Below, in pieces: positions 1-7,572 of a stretch of 32,047 bases of DNA. The stretch spans positions 1 through 32,047 of the forward strand of contig CABQLI010000017.1 in NCBI GenBank assembly GCA_902464965.1, written 5' to 3'. Both the position numbers and the translations under genes were made by a program. Within the stretch, counting starts at the first letter, position 1. Each line of letters starts with the position of its first letter. Below the pieces are notes generated by a model that was given only the letters and a program-made list of their open reading frames with translations, did no database searches and was not told where the DNA came from. Source of the stretch: an uncultured Collinsella sp. GTDB taxonomy: Bacteria; Actinomycetota; Coriobacteriia; Coriobacteriales; Coriobacteriaceae.

Positions 1-369
1 GCGGCCGCCGCGCTCGCGCACGGGTTTGGGAGGAGCGATGTGCTCCAGATTGTTCATGGTCGGGAGCAAAAAGGCGGCTGTCTTGCCGGTACCGGTCTGG
101 GCGGCGGCAAGCAGGTCACGGCCCTCGAGCACCACGGGGATGGAGCCGGCCTGAACGGGCGTGGGCGCCGTGTAGCCCAGGTTCTCGATAGCACGAAGCA
201 TCTCGTCCGAAAGCCCCAGCTCGTTAAAGGCGGGCAGGCTCTCGGTAGCGGACTCGACGGCCTGGGCAGCATTTGCCTCATCGGCGGCATCGAAGGCAGC
301 CTGGGTCATGGCCTCGCGGGTCTCGTCCAGAATCTCGGCGTCGGTGACGTCGGATACAGAATTACGCAT
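1..369 (-). CDS. DEAD-box RNA helicase, N-terminal part (cut by window edge)
   Basis: The minus strand reads 123 codons from an ATG at 369 to the window edge, so only the N-terminus is present. An acidic, alanine-rich leader of about 45 residues precedes the helicase core. The core starts with a Q-motif region (FNELGLSDEML, then GYTAPTPVQAGSIP) and motif I (AQTGTGKT, near residues 90-97), the ATP-binding P-loop of DEAD-box RNA helicases. These enzymes unwind RNA duplexes in ribosome assembly, mRNA decay and cold adaptation. A Shine-Dalgarno sequence AAGGAAC lies just before the ATG. The gene diverges from the FHA gene across a gap of about 500 bp. Family assignment is firm. Which paralogue (CsdA/DeaD-like or RhlE-like) cannot be told, because motifs II-VI are outside the window. 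Confidence 0.9.
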   Translation of the reverse strand, partial: MRNSVSDVTDAEILDETREAMTQAAFDAADEANAAQAVESATESLPAFNELGLSDEMLRAIENLGYTAPTPVQAGSIPVVLEGRDLLAAAQTGTGKTAAFLLPTMNNLEHIAPPKPVRERGGR

Positions 370-641
370 ATGTTGTTGTTCCTTATCTGCACGCGCAATG
401 AGCGCGGCATGCGGCCGCGCGGGCGTGCTTGGTAGTGCGCTAATACATACAAAAACAGGTGCGCACAGAGAGGACGTTGCTCAGCACGCTGGCGATCGCT
501 TTGGCAGCCCTATCACGCGCCGTCCAGACGCAGCAGCTCTAAGCGATGGAGCAGATTCGCCGCCGGATAGTATACCCGTGCTTCGCATGCCCCCACGTAA
601 ACCACAGATGACGGGGCGGGCCCGAGGTGGGCCTGGCCGAT

Positions 642-700
642 TGTCTCAATCTGTAACAGATGCAGGGCAAAACCGGGTCCAAATGTTACAGAACAAGACA
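642..700. repeat. Palindromic TGTAACAG element, copy 1 (single)
   Basis: This is a 59-bp element whose left arm is TGTCTCAATCTGTAACAG. The right arm (TGTTACAGAACAAGACA) is degenerate at its outer half, so the outer stem is imperfect. The loop contains AAAACCGG, placing it in the same orientation as the pair at 4139-4276. It is the only solitary full copy in the window and lies upstream of the FHA gene. Confidence 0.85.
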
Positions 701-765
701 GAGGGGGATTTCCGTTCAGTCCAAACCAAATCTCTCGCTCTTCCTGCAATTTCGAACATGTGGCC

Positions 766-771
766 TATAAT
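766..771 (+). promoter_or_regulatory. Probable -10 box for the FHA gene
   Basis: A perfect TATAAT sits about 108 bases upstream of the FHA start. No good -35 hexamer is found at the right spacing (CCTGCA at 743-748 is weak), so this is a tentative promoter with a long leader. It lies 66 bp downstream of the palindromic element. Confidence 0.35.
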
Positions 772-878
772 GTTGTTTTGGTTACGCTATATATTGCGCA
801 GCCATTTAATACATCGCCCACCGGGAGCCATTAATTCCTATCGCCATATTGGCTAGGAAGCAATCAAAGGAGGTATCC

Positions 879-1841
879 GTGGCAGCAGAGACGCCTTGCT
901 CGGTCCTCTATAACGATATTCGCTCGTTCGGCGGTCTTAAACATCTCGAGATCGCCCGAATGCTCATCAATGGAAACTCTTATCTCGGCAGTACCCTGCT
1001 CGAGAAATGCTCTTCCAACCGCTCGTATCTCACCCGTTACATCGTCCATCGCAAGCCTGACCAGTGCGCGCCCGCCATCTACAGCGACTTTACCGTCACC
1101 ACGCTCAACCTTTCCGCGGCAATCTGCAGCAAGCTCGGCGGCGGCGAGTCCGCCTATCAGGCAATCGCCGAGCACTATCGCGGTCCGGCCGCCAACGAAA
1201 TGATGTCGGCTCTCGCCAGCTACAAGCTGGACAGCCGCCTATATGCAAATGCCCTCAATCGCATCGACAACTTTGACGGCAATGCCGTGCGTGAAAAAAG
1301 CACGCTCTTCTTGATGCTCTTTGTAGCAACGGGGGCGCTCGCCGATCCCGCTCAGGGCGTGGCCACCGTCGAGCGCTTTTGCGACAGCAAGACGGGCGGG
1401 CACTTTGGCACCACCGAAACTACCGTCGGACGTGGCTTTATGAGCAGCCTGGAGCAGCCGCACACCGTCGCTCCCAACCTCGGTCTGCTCAGAACCCATG
1501 CCGACAACTGCGCCGACATGCAAATCCATCCCCTCACACGCGATCCGCGCGGCACCGTGATTGGTTCTTTGCCCAAAACCTCGCCCAGCATCACCGATGT
1601 AGGCGCCGACGCATCGCGCGAGCATCTTCGTATTTGGCTCGAGGGTGAACACTGGTACGCCCAGGGCCTTGGGTCGACCAACGGCACAGTACTCGAATCG
1701 GGCGCAGGCGACGACGATATTGTGATTGAGCCGCCCCGCGACCAACGAGAGCCCGGCAAAGTCTATCCCCCCGTGGAAATCGCCAACAGCGACAGGCTCC
1801 ATCTGGGTCTCTACACGACATTCCTTGTCATTGTGGACTAG
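879..1841 (+). CDS. FHA-domain protein (phosphothreonine-binding)
   Basis: The protein has 320 residues. I chose the GTG at 879 because AAAGGAGG ends five bases before it. A longer frame from 849 would place that ribosome site inside the gene. The C-terminal quarter is a forkhead-associated domain, with SREH at residues 246-249 and GSTNGT at 265-270. These are the conserved loops that bind phosphothreonine peptides. The N-terminal part, about 200 residues, is probably helical and was not recognised. No membrane segment or signal peptide is evident. The next gene encodes a Ser/Thr kinase, the usual partner of FHA proteins, so this is plausibly its substrate or effector. That pairing is inferred from context. 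A hairpin just after the stop may separate the two transcripts. Confidence 0.88.
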   Translation: MAAETPCSVLYNDIRSFGGLKHLEIARMLINGNSYLGSTLLEKCSSNRSYLTRYIVHRKPDQCAPAIYSDFTVTTLNLSAAICSKLGGGESAYQAIAEHYRGPAANEMMSALASYKLDSRLYANALNRIDNFDGNAVREKSTLFLMLFVATGALADPAQGVATVERFCDSKTGGHFGTTETTVGRGFMSSLEQPHTVAPNLGLLRTHADNCADMQIHPLTRDPRGTVIGSLPKTSPSITDVGADASREHLRIWLEGEHWYAQGLGSTNGTVLESGAGDDDIVIEPPRDQREPGKVYPPVEIANSDRLHLGLYTTFLVIVD

Positions 1842-1844
1842 CGC

Positions 1845-1873
1845 GGACGGCGATCGGAAGACGGTCGCCGTCC
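1845..1873 (+). terminator. Hairpin after the FHA gene, possible weak terminator
   Basis: GGACGGCGA (1845-1853) pairs perfectly with TCGCCGTCC (1865-1873) around an 11-nt loop. It starts four bases after the FHA stop codon. The tail GTCTTTCGTCTTCT is pyrimidine-rich but not a true T-run, so termination would be partial. It could set the ratio of FHA protein to kinase. Confidence 0.5.
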
Positions 1874-1919
1874 GTCTTTCGTCTTCTACCTTCTGCGTCG
1901 TAAACGACAATACTCAGCG

Positions 1920-1980
1920 GTATACGTGAGCAGTGCGGCTATCATGGTACTTTACCGATATCCGCACTGCTCACGTATAC
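1920..1980. repeat. Perfect 19-bp inverted repeat before the kinase gene
   Basis: GTATACGTGAGCAGTGCGG (1920-1938) is matched exactly by its reverse complement at 1962-1980, with a 23-base centre. It ends 32 bases before the kinase start and is not followed by a T-run. It could be a regulator-binding site or an mRNA leader hairpin. No other copy was seen in the window. Confidence 0.85.
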
Positions 1981-2012
1981 GCGCGGCAACCCATGCCAGA
2001 CAAAGGAACGCC

Positions 2013-4097
2013 ATGGATACTACCGATAGCGCCTATGGCGACAAACTCATCCGTCTCGATACGTTCGACACCGCCGTGGCGGTCGACCCCAGTGCCGAGG
2101 ACGACGCCAAGCGTCGGTTTATGACGCTTATTCTCCAGACGGCCCACCGCAACAACGGCAACATCGGGCACGTGCTTCGCGCGACCAACACAAGCGGCGA
2201 GGTCTTTGCCGTCAAGCTACTCAAGGACAACGCCTTTCTCTCTGGCCAAGCCCCCGACCGCTCCGCCGAGCAATCGGCAGCGCACCTGGCCAACACCGCT
2301 GCGCTGTTTGAGGAGTACCGTCATCTGTGTACCGTCTCGCACCTGCGCGGATTTCCGCGCGTCTATGGCTACGGATCGTGCGAGGACGACCCGCTCATCC
2401 TCATGGAGTGGGTCGAGGGCACCTCACTCAAGCAGGCGCTGCCCCTGCTTCCTCACGACGCCTCGGGCGGGCTGACCACCCAGATGGTCGCCGCCGTCGG
2501 AAACGCCGTGCTTCGTGCGCTCTTGATGACCCAAGGCCTCGTGAATCCGGTCGTCCATCGCGACCTTTCGCCTGCCAATATCATGTTCCGCACCACCAGC
2601 CGAACGCTCGAGCAGCAGATTGCCGATTGCTCCTTTGACCCCTGCCTCATCGACATGGGCTCCGCGACCATGGCTCTCGGCGACGACACGATCACCCGGC
2701 GCGCCGACATCTGGCGCTTTGCCACGCCCGCATACGCCGCGCCCGAGATGCTCACGCAGGATATCGAAGGCATCGCGGCCCTTCGCCGTTCGCCGGCAAT
2801 CGACGTCTATGCGCTTTCGAGCATTCTGTACCAGCTCTACAGCGGTCGCAAACCGTTTGACTTTGAGTCGACGGACGCCGCTGCAACCGGCTCGTTCTAT
2901 CTCGTAAAGACCAAGACCAAGCCGGCACCGCTCGAGCCGCGCTGCGAGGGCGATGAAGCGCTCGTCAAAATCATCATGAAGGGTCTCTCAGTCGAGCAGT
3001 GCGATCGTCCCACCGAGCAGCAGATGCTCGAGGTGCTCTCGGCATACCTCACCGATGCCGAATCCGAGGGCCGCGAAGGCGCGGGCAGTGACGCCGCAAT
3101 CGACATCGACTCCGGTACACACCTTAAGGTCGACGTCGCCGGCGAGCGCGCGCGAGAGATCCTGGAGCAGGCCCGGCACGATGCCATGACCCGCCGCCGC
3201 TTTATTATCGGTGGCGTTGTCGCAGCCGTTGCGGGGCTCGGCGTTATCGGGGCGGCAACCCATGGCTTTGGCATCCCCGACTACCTGGACGGCATCCGCA
3301 GCTCACTTGACGACTACACTTGGGATCAGCTGCAGGAGATTTCGCTCAAGATTAAGGCCACCGAGACCCGTAGCGAGGCACGCGAGATTGCCAGGCGCTA
3401 TCATCTGCTCGATGCCGATGGGCATATCCCCTATCCGTGTACCAAGCGTGTCACGCTCACCAACGGGCTGCAGGTTGGCGCGCAGCTTGTGGGCATCCGC
3501 CACGATGAGCTTCTGGACGGGACGGGCAAGGCCGGACTGACGTTTATGTTCGATGCGGGTATTGCCGAGCGCAACGCTGCGGCTGAACCGCCGAGCGCCG
3601 GCTGGGCAGATTGCGAGCTGCGGGAATGGCTCAACGGCGACGGCCTTAAGCTGCTGCCCAACGAGTTGCGCGCACTCATCAAATCTGTCAAAAAGATCTC
3701 GAATAACGTTGGCGCCGCCAGGAGCGCATCGTGTCTGAGCGAGCTGCCCGCGACCCTTTGGCTGCCCGCCATGGTCGAGCTGTGCGGAGTGCAGCCGCCC
3801 GAGTCGTTTGCCGAGGGCTTTCACTACCTGGCAGACATCTACAACGGCGAGGGCAAGGAGTATCAGCTCTTCCGCGAGCTCAAGGTGAGCCCGTATTCCA
3901 CGAACGAGACGATGGTCCGCCAGTGGAAGGGCAAGGATACCTGCTGGTGGGAGCGCACGGTGAGCCCCGACTCATCGGAGACCGAAGGCACGCTCTACAT
4001 AAACCGTGTGGGCCACGACGGCGACGCCTTTACGTACGCAACGCCTGCGGACAAGCCAAACAAACGAACCTGTGTGATCCCCGGATTCTGTATCTAG
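2013..4097 (+). CDS. Membrane Ser/Thr protein kinase with DUF6273-like sensor domain
   Basis: The protein has 694 residues. The ATG at 2013 follows AAAGGA. The open frame extends 29 codons upstream, but that stretch lies in the inverted repeat. The N-terminal half is a Hanks-type kinase: AVK with Lys68, HRDLSPANI with Asp184 and Asn189, DMG in place of DFG (Asp214), and APE at 243-245. A single membrane segment lies near 397-416, preceded by TRRRFI, which resembles a twin-arginine motif. The C-terminal 270 residues would lie outside the cell. They contain WLNG, LWLPAMVELCG, WWERTVSP and a terminal CVIPGFCI, typical of DUF6273-type domains, rather than the PASTA repeats of PknB. I infer a receptor kinase acting with the upstream FHA protein. 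The ligand is unknown. Confidence 0.88.
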   Translation: MDTTDSAYGDKLIRLDTFDTAVAVDPSAEDDAKRRFMTLILQTAHRNNGNIGHVLRATNTSGEVFAVKLLKDNAFLSGQAPDRSAEQSAAHLANTAALFEEYRHLCTVSHLRGFPRVYGYGSCEDDPLILMEWVEGTSLKQALPLLPHDASGGLTTQMVAAVGNAVLRALLMTQGLVNPVVHRDLSPANIMFRTTSRTLEQQIADCSFDPCLIDMGSATMALGDDTITRRADIWRFATPAYAAPEMLTQDIEGIAALRRSPAIDVYALSSILYQLYSGRKPFDFESTDAAATGSFYLVKTKTKPAPLEPRCEGDEALVKIIMKGLSVEQCDRPTEQQMLEVLSAYLTDAESEGREGAGSDAAIDIDSGTHLKVDVAGERAREILEQARHDAMTRRRFIIGGVVAAVAGLGVIGAATHGFGIPDYLDGIRSSLDDYTWDQLQEISLKIKATETRSEAREIARRYHLLDADGHIPYPCTKRVTLTNGLQVGAQLVGIRHDELLDGTGKAGLTFMFDAGIAERNAAAEPPSAGWADCELREWLNGDGLKLLPNELRALIKSVKKISNNVGAARSASCLSELPATLWLPAMVELCGVQPPESFAEGFHYLADIYNGEGKEYQLFRELKVSPYSTNETMVRQWKGKDTCWWERTVSPDSSETEGTLYINRVGHDGDAFTYATPADKPNKRTCVIPGFCI

Positions 4098-4138
4098 GCG
4101 GTGGGCGTCTTGCCGTGACGGGACCCCTCCCCGGCAAT

Positions 4139-4276
4139 TGTCTCAATCTGTAACAGTTAGAACCCAAAAACCGGTCTAGATGTTACAGATCGAGACGTTA
4201 GTTTTCGGCTGAAATGTTTGTCTAAATCTGTAACAGCTATGGTTCAAAAACCGGTCCAGACGTTACAGATTGAGAT
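4139..4276. repeat. Palindromic TGTAACAG elements, copies 2 and 3 (pair)
   Basis: Two 58-bp elements occupy 4139-4196 and 4219-4276, starting exactly 80 bp apart. Both loops contain CAAAAACCGGTC, showing that the loop as well as the arms is conserved. The stems are near-perfect, with one mismatch in each outer arm. A lone half-arm (CTCATCTGTAAC, 4313-4324) follows. They fill the gap between the kinase stop and the copA promoter. Confidence 0.9.
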
Positions 4277-4349
4277 GATTGGTTGAGACGGTCCATCGGC
4301 CAACCATCCATCCTCATCTGTAACGAAATCTCATATATTATTTCTGTAC

Positions 4350-4380
4350 TGGACACCCCCAGGGGGTATGGGTGTATAGT
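4350..4380 (+). promoter_or_regulatory. copA promoter with CsoR-type operator
   Basis: TGGACA (4350-4355) and TATAGT (4375-4380) form a plausible promoter with a 19-bp spacer. The spacer holds two overlapping dyads: ACCCCCAGGGGGT (4355-4367) and ACACCC...GGGTGT (4353-4358 with 4370-4375). G/C-tract dyads of this type are the known targets of CsoR copper-sensing repressors. A csoR gene closes the operon, so autoregulated derepression by Cu(I) is likely. A 19-bp spacer is also typical of MerR/CueR promoters, but no MerR gene is present here. Confidence 0.7.
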
Positions 4381-4427
4381 ATCGGATGGTTAACATTTCC
4401 GACACTACGTCACAGAAAGGAGAAGCC

Positions 4428-6770
4428 ATGGCTCAAGATAAGTTCGATGTGGGCGGCATGACGTGCGCCGCCTGCCAGGCGCACGTGGACCGTGCCGTGA
4501 GCAAGCTCGACGGCGTCCAAAGCGTCGCGGTCAATCTGCTCGCCGGCTCCATGCTGGTCGACTACGACCCCGCGCAGGTCTCCCCCGACGACATCTGTAC
4601 CGCCGTCGATCGCGCGGGTTATTCGGCCTCGCCCGTTAGCACGGGCACCGGTGCCGCCGGCTCAAGCGGCAACGCGCAAGCCAGGTCCGGCGCCGCCCAT
4701 ATGGAGTCGCCGACCAAAAAGTTGGAGGCCGCCGCCTCTGCCATGCGCACCCGCCTCATCGTCTCGATCGTATTCCTCATCCCACTGTTCTACATAGGCA
4801 TGGGGCACATGCTCGGTTGGCCACTGCCCGGCGTCTTCACCGACCACACCCACAGCATGACGCTCGCGCTCACCGAGCTCGTCCTGCTCATTCCCATCGT
4901 CTACGTCAACGACGCATACTTTATCAACGGGTTTAAATCGCTTACGCACGGCGCGCCTACCATGGACGCCCTTATTGCCGTGGGCGCCACTGCTTCCATC
5001 GCCTGGTCGCTCTACGCCATGTTCATCATGGCCGACCAGCTAGCCGCGGGCCAGGTCCACGAGGCCATGATGACGGGCATGGACAACCTGTATTTTGAGA
5101 GCGCCGGCACAATCCTGTCGCTCGTCACCGTGGGCAAATATCTCGAGACACGCAGCAAATCCAAGACCGGCGGCGCCATCGAGGCGCTCATCGACTTGGC
5201 GCCCAAGACCGCGACCGTCGTGGCAGAGGACGGCACCGAAACCACCGTCGATGTCGACGCCATCCTTCCCGGCCAGGTCCTGCGCGTGCGCCCCGGCGAG
5301 TCCATCCCCGTCGATGGCGTGGTGCTCGAGGGCAGCTCGGCCGTGGACGAGAGCGCGCTCACCGGCGAGTCCATCCCCGTGGAGAAGACCGCCGGCGACA
5401 CTGTCAATGCGGCCACGGTCAACCGCACGGGCTCGTTTACCTTCCGCGCCACGCGTGTGGGCGCCGACACGTCGCTCGCCAAGATTATCCAGCTCGTCGA
5501 GGACGCCAACGCCACCAAGGCGCCCATCGCCCGCATGGCCGACAAGGTCGCCGGCGTGTTCGTGCCCGTGGTATTCGTGATCTCGGCCGTGACCTTTGTG
5601 GTGTGGATGGCACTGACCAGCGACGTGAATGAGGCGCTCACCTCCGCCGTCGCTGTGCTGGTGATCAGCTGCCCGTGCGCGCTGGGCCTGGCCACGCCCG
5701 TCGCCATTATGGTCGGCACCGGCAAGGGCGCCGAGATGGGCATTCTGTTTAAGAGCGCCGAGGCGCTGGAGAACCTGCGCAGCGTGGGCACCGTGGTGCT
5801 CGATAAGACGGGCACGGTCACCCGCGGCAAGCCTGCCGTGACCGATATCGTGGTAGCCACGCGCGCTGACGGCTCGCCCGCCATGAGCGAAAAGGCGCTG
5901 CTCAAGTTGGCCGCCGCGTTGGAGCGCTCGAGCGAGCACCCGCTGGCTGAGGCGATTATGGCCGAGTGCGAGACACGCGGGATCGTCGCGCGCATGGTCG
6001 AGGACTTTACTGCCGTGCCCGGGCGAGGCGTTACGGCACGCGAGGGGCAAAACGCCATTGCAGCCGGCAACGTACGCCTGATGAACGAGTTGGGCGTTAC
6101 CGTGCCCGCGGGTCTTGCCGAACAATTTGCCGCCGAGGGCAAGACGCCGCTGTTCTTTGCCAAGAACGGCGAGCTTGCCGGCACCATTGCCGTGGCTGAC
6201 GAGGTCAAGGAGACGAGCGCCGGGGCCATCGCCGCACTGCGCTCGCTTGGCGTCGACGTGCGCATGCTCACCGGCGACAGCCGCGTGACGGCCGAGGCCA
6301 TCGCCCGCCGCGTGGGACTGAACAGCAAGCAGGTCATCGCCGACGTCCTCCCCGCCGACAAGGAGCGCCACGTGCGCAATCTGCAGGATGCGGGCAGCAA
6401 GGTCGCCATGGTGGGCGACGGCATCAATGACTCCCCCGCCCTGGCGCGCGCCGACGTGGGCCTTGCTATCGGCACCGGCGCCGACATCGCCAAAGAAGGG
6501 GCTGATGTGGTGCTCATGCGCAGTGACCTCATGGATGTTGCGCGGGCCATCGAGCTTTCGCGCGCCACGATCCGCAACATCAAGCAGGACCTGTTCTGGG
6601 CGCTGTTCTACAACGGCATCGGCATTCCGCTGGCGGCGGGCGTGTTCTTCCCGCTCACCGGATGGCAGCTCTCGCCGATGTTTGGCGCTGCGGCCATGAG
6701 CCTGTCGAGCGTATGTGTCGTAAGCAACGCTCTGCGCCTAAAATCCTTTAAGCCCAAAGTGGCAAAATAG
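4428..6770 (+). CDS. copA: Copper-exporting P1B-type ATPase CopA
   Basis: The protein has 780 residues. The ATG at 4428 follows AAAGGAG; an in-frame ATG 14 codons earlier has no ribosome site. It exports Cu(I) across the inner membrane using ATP. There is one N-terminal heavy-metal-associated domain with GMTCAAC (Cys13, Cys16). Then come membrane helices, the TGES phosphatase loop, and the CPC metal site (Cys415-Pro-Cys417) in a membrane helix. The phosphorylation motif DKTGT (Asp459), the SEHPLA motif of P1B pumps, TGD and VGDGINDSPALA follow. CPC indicates Cu(I)/Ag(I) selectivity. It is the first gene of copA-copZ-csoR, behind a CsoR-type operator. The length is normal and the frame is intact. 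Confidence 0.95.
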   Translation: MAQDKFDVGGMTCAACQAHVDRAVSKLDGVQSVAVNLLAGSMLVDYDPAQVSPDDICTAVDRAGYSASPVSTGTGAAGSSGNAQARSGAAHMESPTKKLEAAASAMRTRLIVSIVFLIPLFYIGMGHMLGWPLPGVFTDHTHSMTLALTELVLLIPIVYVNDAYFINGFKSLTHGAPTMDALIAVGATASIAWSLYAMFIMADQLAAGQVHEAMMTGMDNLYFESAGTILSLVTVGKYLETRSKSKTGGAIEALIDLAPKTATVVAEDGTETTVDVDAILPGQVLRVRPGESIPVDGVVLEGSSAVDESALTGESIPVEKTAGDTVNAATVNRTGSFTFRATRVGADTSLAKIIQLVEDANATKAPIARMADKVAGVFVPVVFVISAVTFVVWMALTSDVNEALTSAVAVLVISCPCALGLATPVAIMVGTGKGAEMGILFKSAEALENLRSVGTVVLDKTGTVTRGKPAVTDIVVATRADGSPAMSEKALLKLAAALERSSEHPLAEAIMAECETRGIVARMVEDFTAVPGRGVTAREGQNAIAAGNVRLMNELGVTVPAGLAEQFAAEGKTPLFFAKNGELAGTIAVADEVKETSAGAIAALRSLGVDVRMLTGDSRVTAEAIARRVGLNSKQVIADVLPADKERHVRNLQDAGSKVAMVGDGINDSPALARADVGLAIGTGADIAKEGADVVLMRSDLMDVARAIELSRATIRNIKQDLFWALFYNGIGIPLAAGVFFPLTGWQLSPMFGAAAMSLSSVCVVSNALRLKSFKPKVAK

Positions 6771-6798
6771 GATCACCATTAAGTCCATTTAGAACGAG

Positions 6799-6892
6799 TT
6801 TTCCAGGTGCCCGAGATTGACCTGAAAGAGGAGCGGCGCGTACTTTGGTACGCGAGCGACGGCTTGAAGGTCAAGGTCGGGTGCCTGGGAAA
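6799..6892 (+). repeat. 94-nt multi-stem hairpin between copA and copZ
   Basis: Three helices nest: 6799-6814 with 6877-6892 (16 pairs, three of them G-U in RNA), TTGACCT 6817-6823 with AGGTCAA 6868-6874, and CGCGTAC 6837-6843 with GTACGCG 6848-6854 around a TTTG loop. There is no T-run after it. It would form a stable structure in the copA-copZ mRNA and could act as an mRNA-stability or processing element, or be a remnant of a palindromic mobile element. The open frame through it (from 6807) has no ribosome site. Confidence 0.75.
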
Positions 6893-6917
6893 GCCGACAC
6901 AACAGAGAGGAATACCC

Positions 6918-7139
6918 ATGCGTTTCACAATTAAGACTTCCGGCCTTATGTGCGGCCACTGCGACGCCACCGTCGAGACGGCGTTGCTCAACGTGGCCGG
7001 CGTGACCGACGCCGACGCCGATCACGAGACTCAGACCGTACAGGTGGAGTGCGCCGACACCGTGACCGCTGAGCAGCTCGCTGCCGCCGTCGAGGGCGCC
7101 GGCGAGAAGTTCCACGCCCTGTCCGTGACCGCCGCGTAG
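6918..7139 (+). CDS. copZ: Copper chaperone CopZ-like (heavy-metal-associated domain)
   Basis: The protein has 73 residues and is a single HMA domain. The ATG at 6918 follows AGAGAGGAA. The metal-binding loop is MCGHC (Cys12, Cys15), and the rest has the length of a beta-alpha-beta ferredoxin-like fold. CopZ proteins carry Cu(I) in the cytoplasm to CopA and to the CsoR repressor. The gene lies 147 bp after copA, separated by the structured element, and 48 bp before csoR. The first loop residue is Met (LMCGHC) as in CopA's GMTCAAC, though the Gly-Met-Thr context is not kept. Function is inferred from the motif and context. Confidence 0.9.
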   Translation: MRFTIKTSGLMCGHCDATVETALLNVAGVTDADADHETQTVQVECADTVTAEQLAAAVEGAGEKFHALSVTAA

Positions 7140-7187
7140 CAGCTACCAGAAGCATTCGACCCCATCGACCAGAAACGAGGACCCGCC

Positions 7188-7460
7188 ATGATGGCAGACC
7201 ACAAATCGGTGACCCGCATGCTCAAGACGGCACGCGGCCAGATCGACGGCATCTTGCGGATGGTCGATGAGGACCGCTATTGCGTCGATATTTCCACACA
7301 GCTCATGGCTACACAGGCGCTCCTCGCGCGCATTAACGCCGACGTGCTCAAGGCGCATATCGAGGGCTGCGTGACTTCGGCAATCGAATCGGGCGACGAA
7401 GACCTCAAAGCCGCCAAGCTCGCCGAGATCGAACGCGTCGTCGACAAGCTCTCCAAGTAA
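7188..7460 (+). CDS. csoR: CsoR-family copper-sensing repressor
   Basis: The protein has 90 residues, the usual size for this all-helical repressor family (CsoR/RcnR/FrmR). The Cu(I) ligand triad of CsoR is present as Cys32, His57 and Cys61 (YCVD and AHIEGC). This separates it from nickel-sensing RcnR and formaldehyde-sensing FrmR. When copper binds, CsoR leaves the operator. The gene is last in copA-copZ-csoR, and the dyad at 4353-4375 is its probable target, giving negative feedback. Two adjacent ATG codons (7188, 7191) are possible starts. An AACGAGGA ribosome site precedes them at workable spacing. Confidence 0.92.
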   Translation: MMADHKSVTRMLKTARGQIDGILRMVDEDRYCVDISTQLMATQALLARINADVLKAHIEGCVTSAIESGDEDLKAAKLAEIERVVDKLSK

Positions 7461-7470
7461 TTGGGGCATT

Positions 7471-7517
7471 GGGGACAGGTACGTTTGCACCACATTGGTG
7501 CAGATTAACCTGTCCCC
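7471..7517. repeat. Nested GGGGACAGGT palindrome
   Basis: The outer arms are GGGGACAGGT (7471-7480) and ACCTGTCCCC (7508-7517), both perfect. Inside, TGCACCA (7486-7492) pairs with TGGTGCA (7496-7502) around a CAT loop. It starts 11 bp after the csoR stop codon. GGGGACAGGT-type palindromes are common dispersed elements, in some genomes linked to Y1 (RAYT-type) transposases. That link is general knowledge and is not shown here. It could also act as a terminator-like hairpin for the copper operon, although the T content after it is low. Confidence 0.75.
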
Positions 7518-7572
7518 CTTGCTCTAAATCGGGTATAAAGGCGTGCGGCATATCGAATGAAAGGCAATTTGC

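Larger units (their letters stand above)
370..878. other. Divergent intergenic region, helicase / FHA gene
   Basis: This 509-bp gap separates divergent genes and must hold promoters for both. It contains one palindromic TGTAACAG element (642-700), a TATAAT hexamer (766-771) and an AT-rich stretch at about 760-800. A GC palindrome (around 403-420) lies in the helicase leader. No convincing gene was seen. A 182-codon open frame (308-856, plus) has no ribosome site and runs through the repeat, so I reject it. Confidence 0.6.

Noticed and set aside
308..856. 182-codon plus-strand gene in the helicase/FHA gap
   Set aside because: It overlaps the helicase N-terminus, crosses the palindromic element and lacks a ribosome site or any recognisable motif.
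6807..6917. N-terminal extension of CopZ
   Set aside because: The frame is open, but it lies in the hairpin element. A strong ribosome site precedes the ATG at 6918, which gives a standard-length CopZ.
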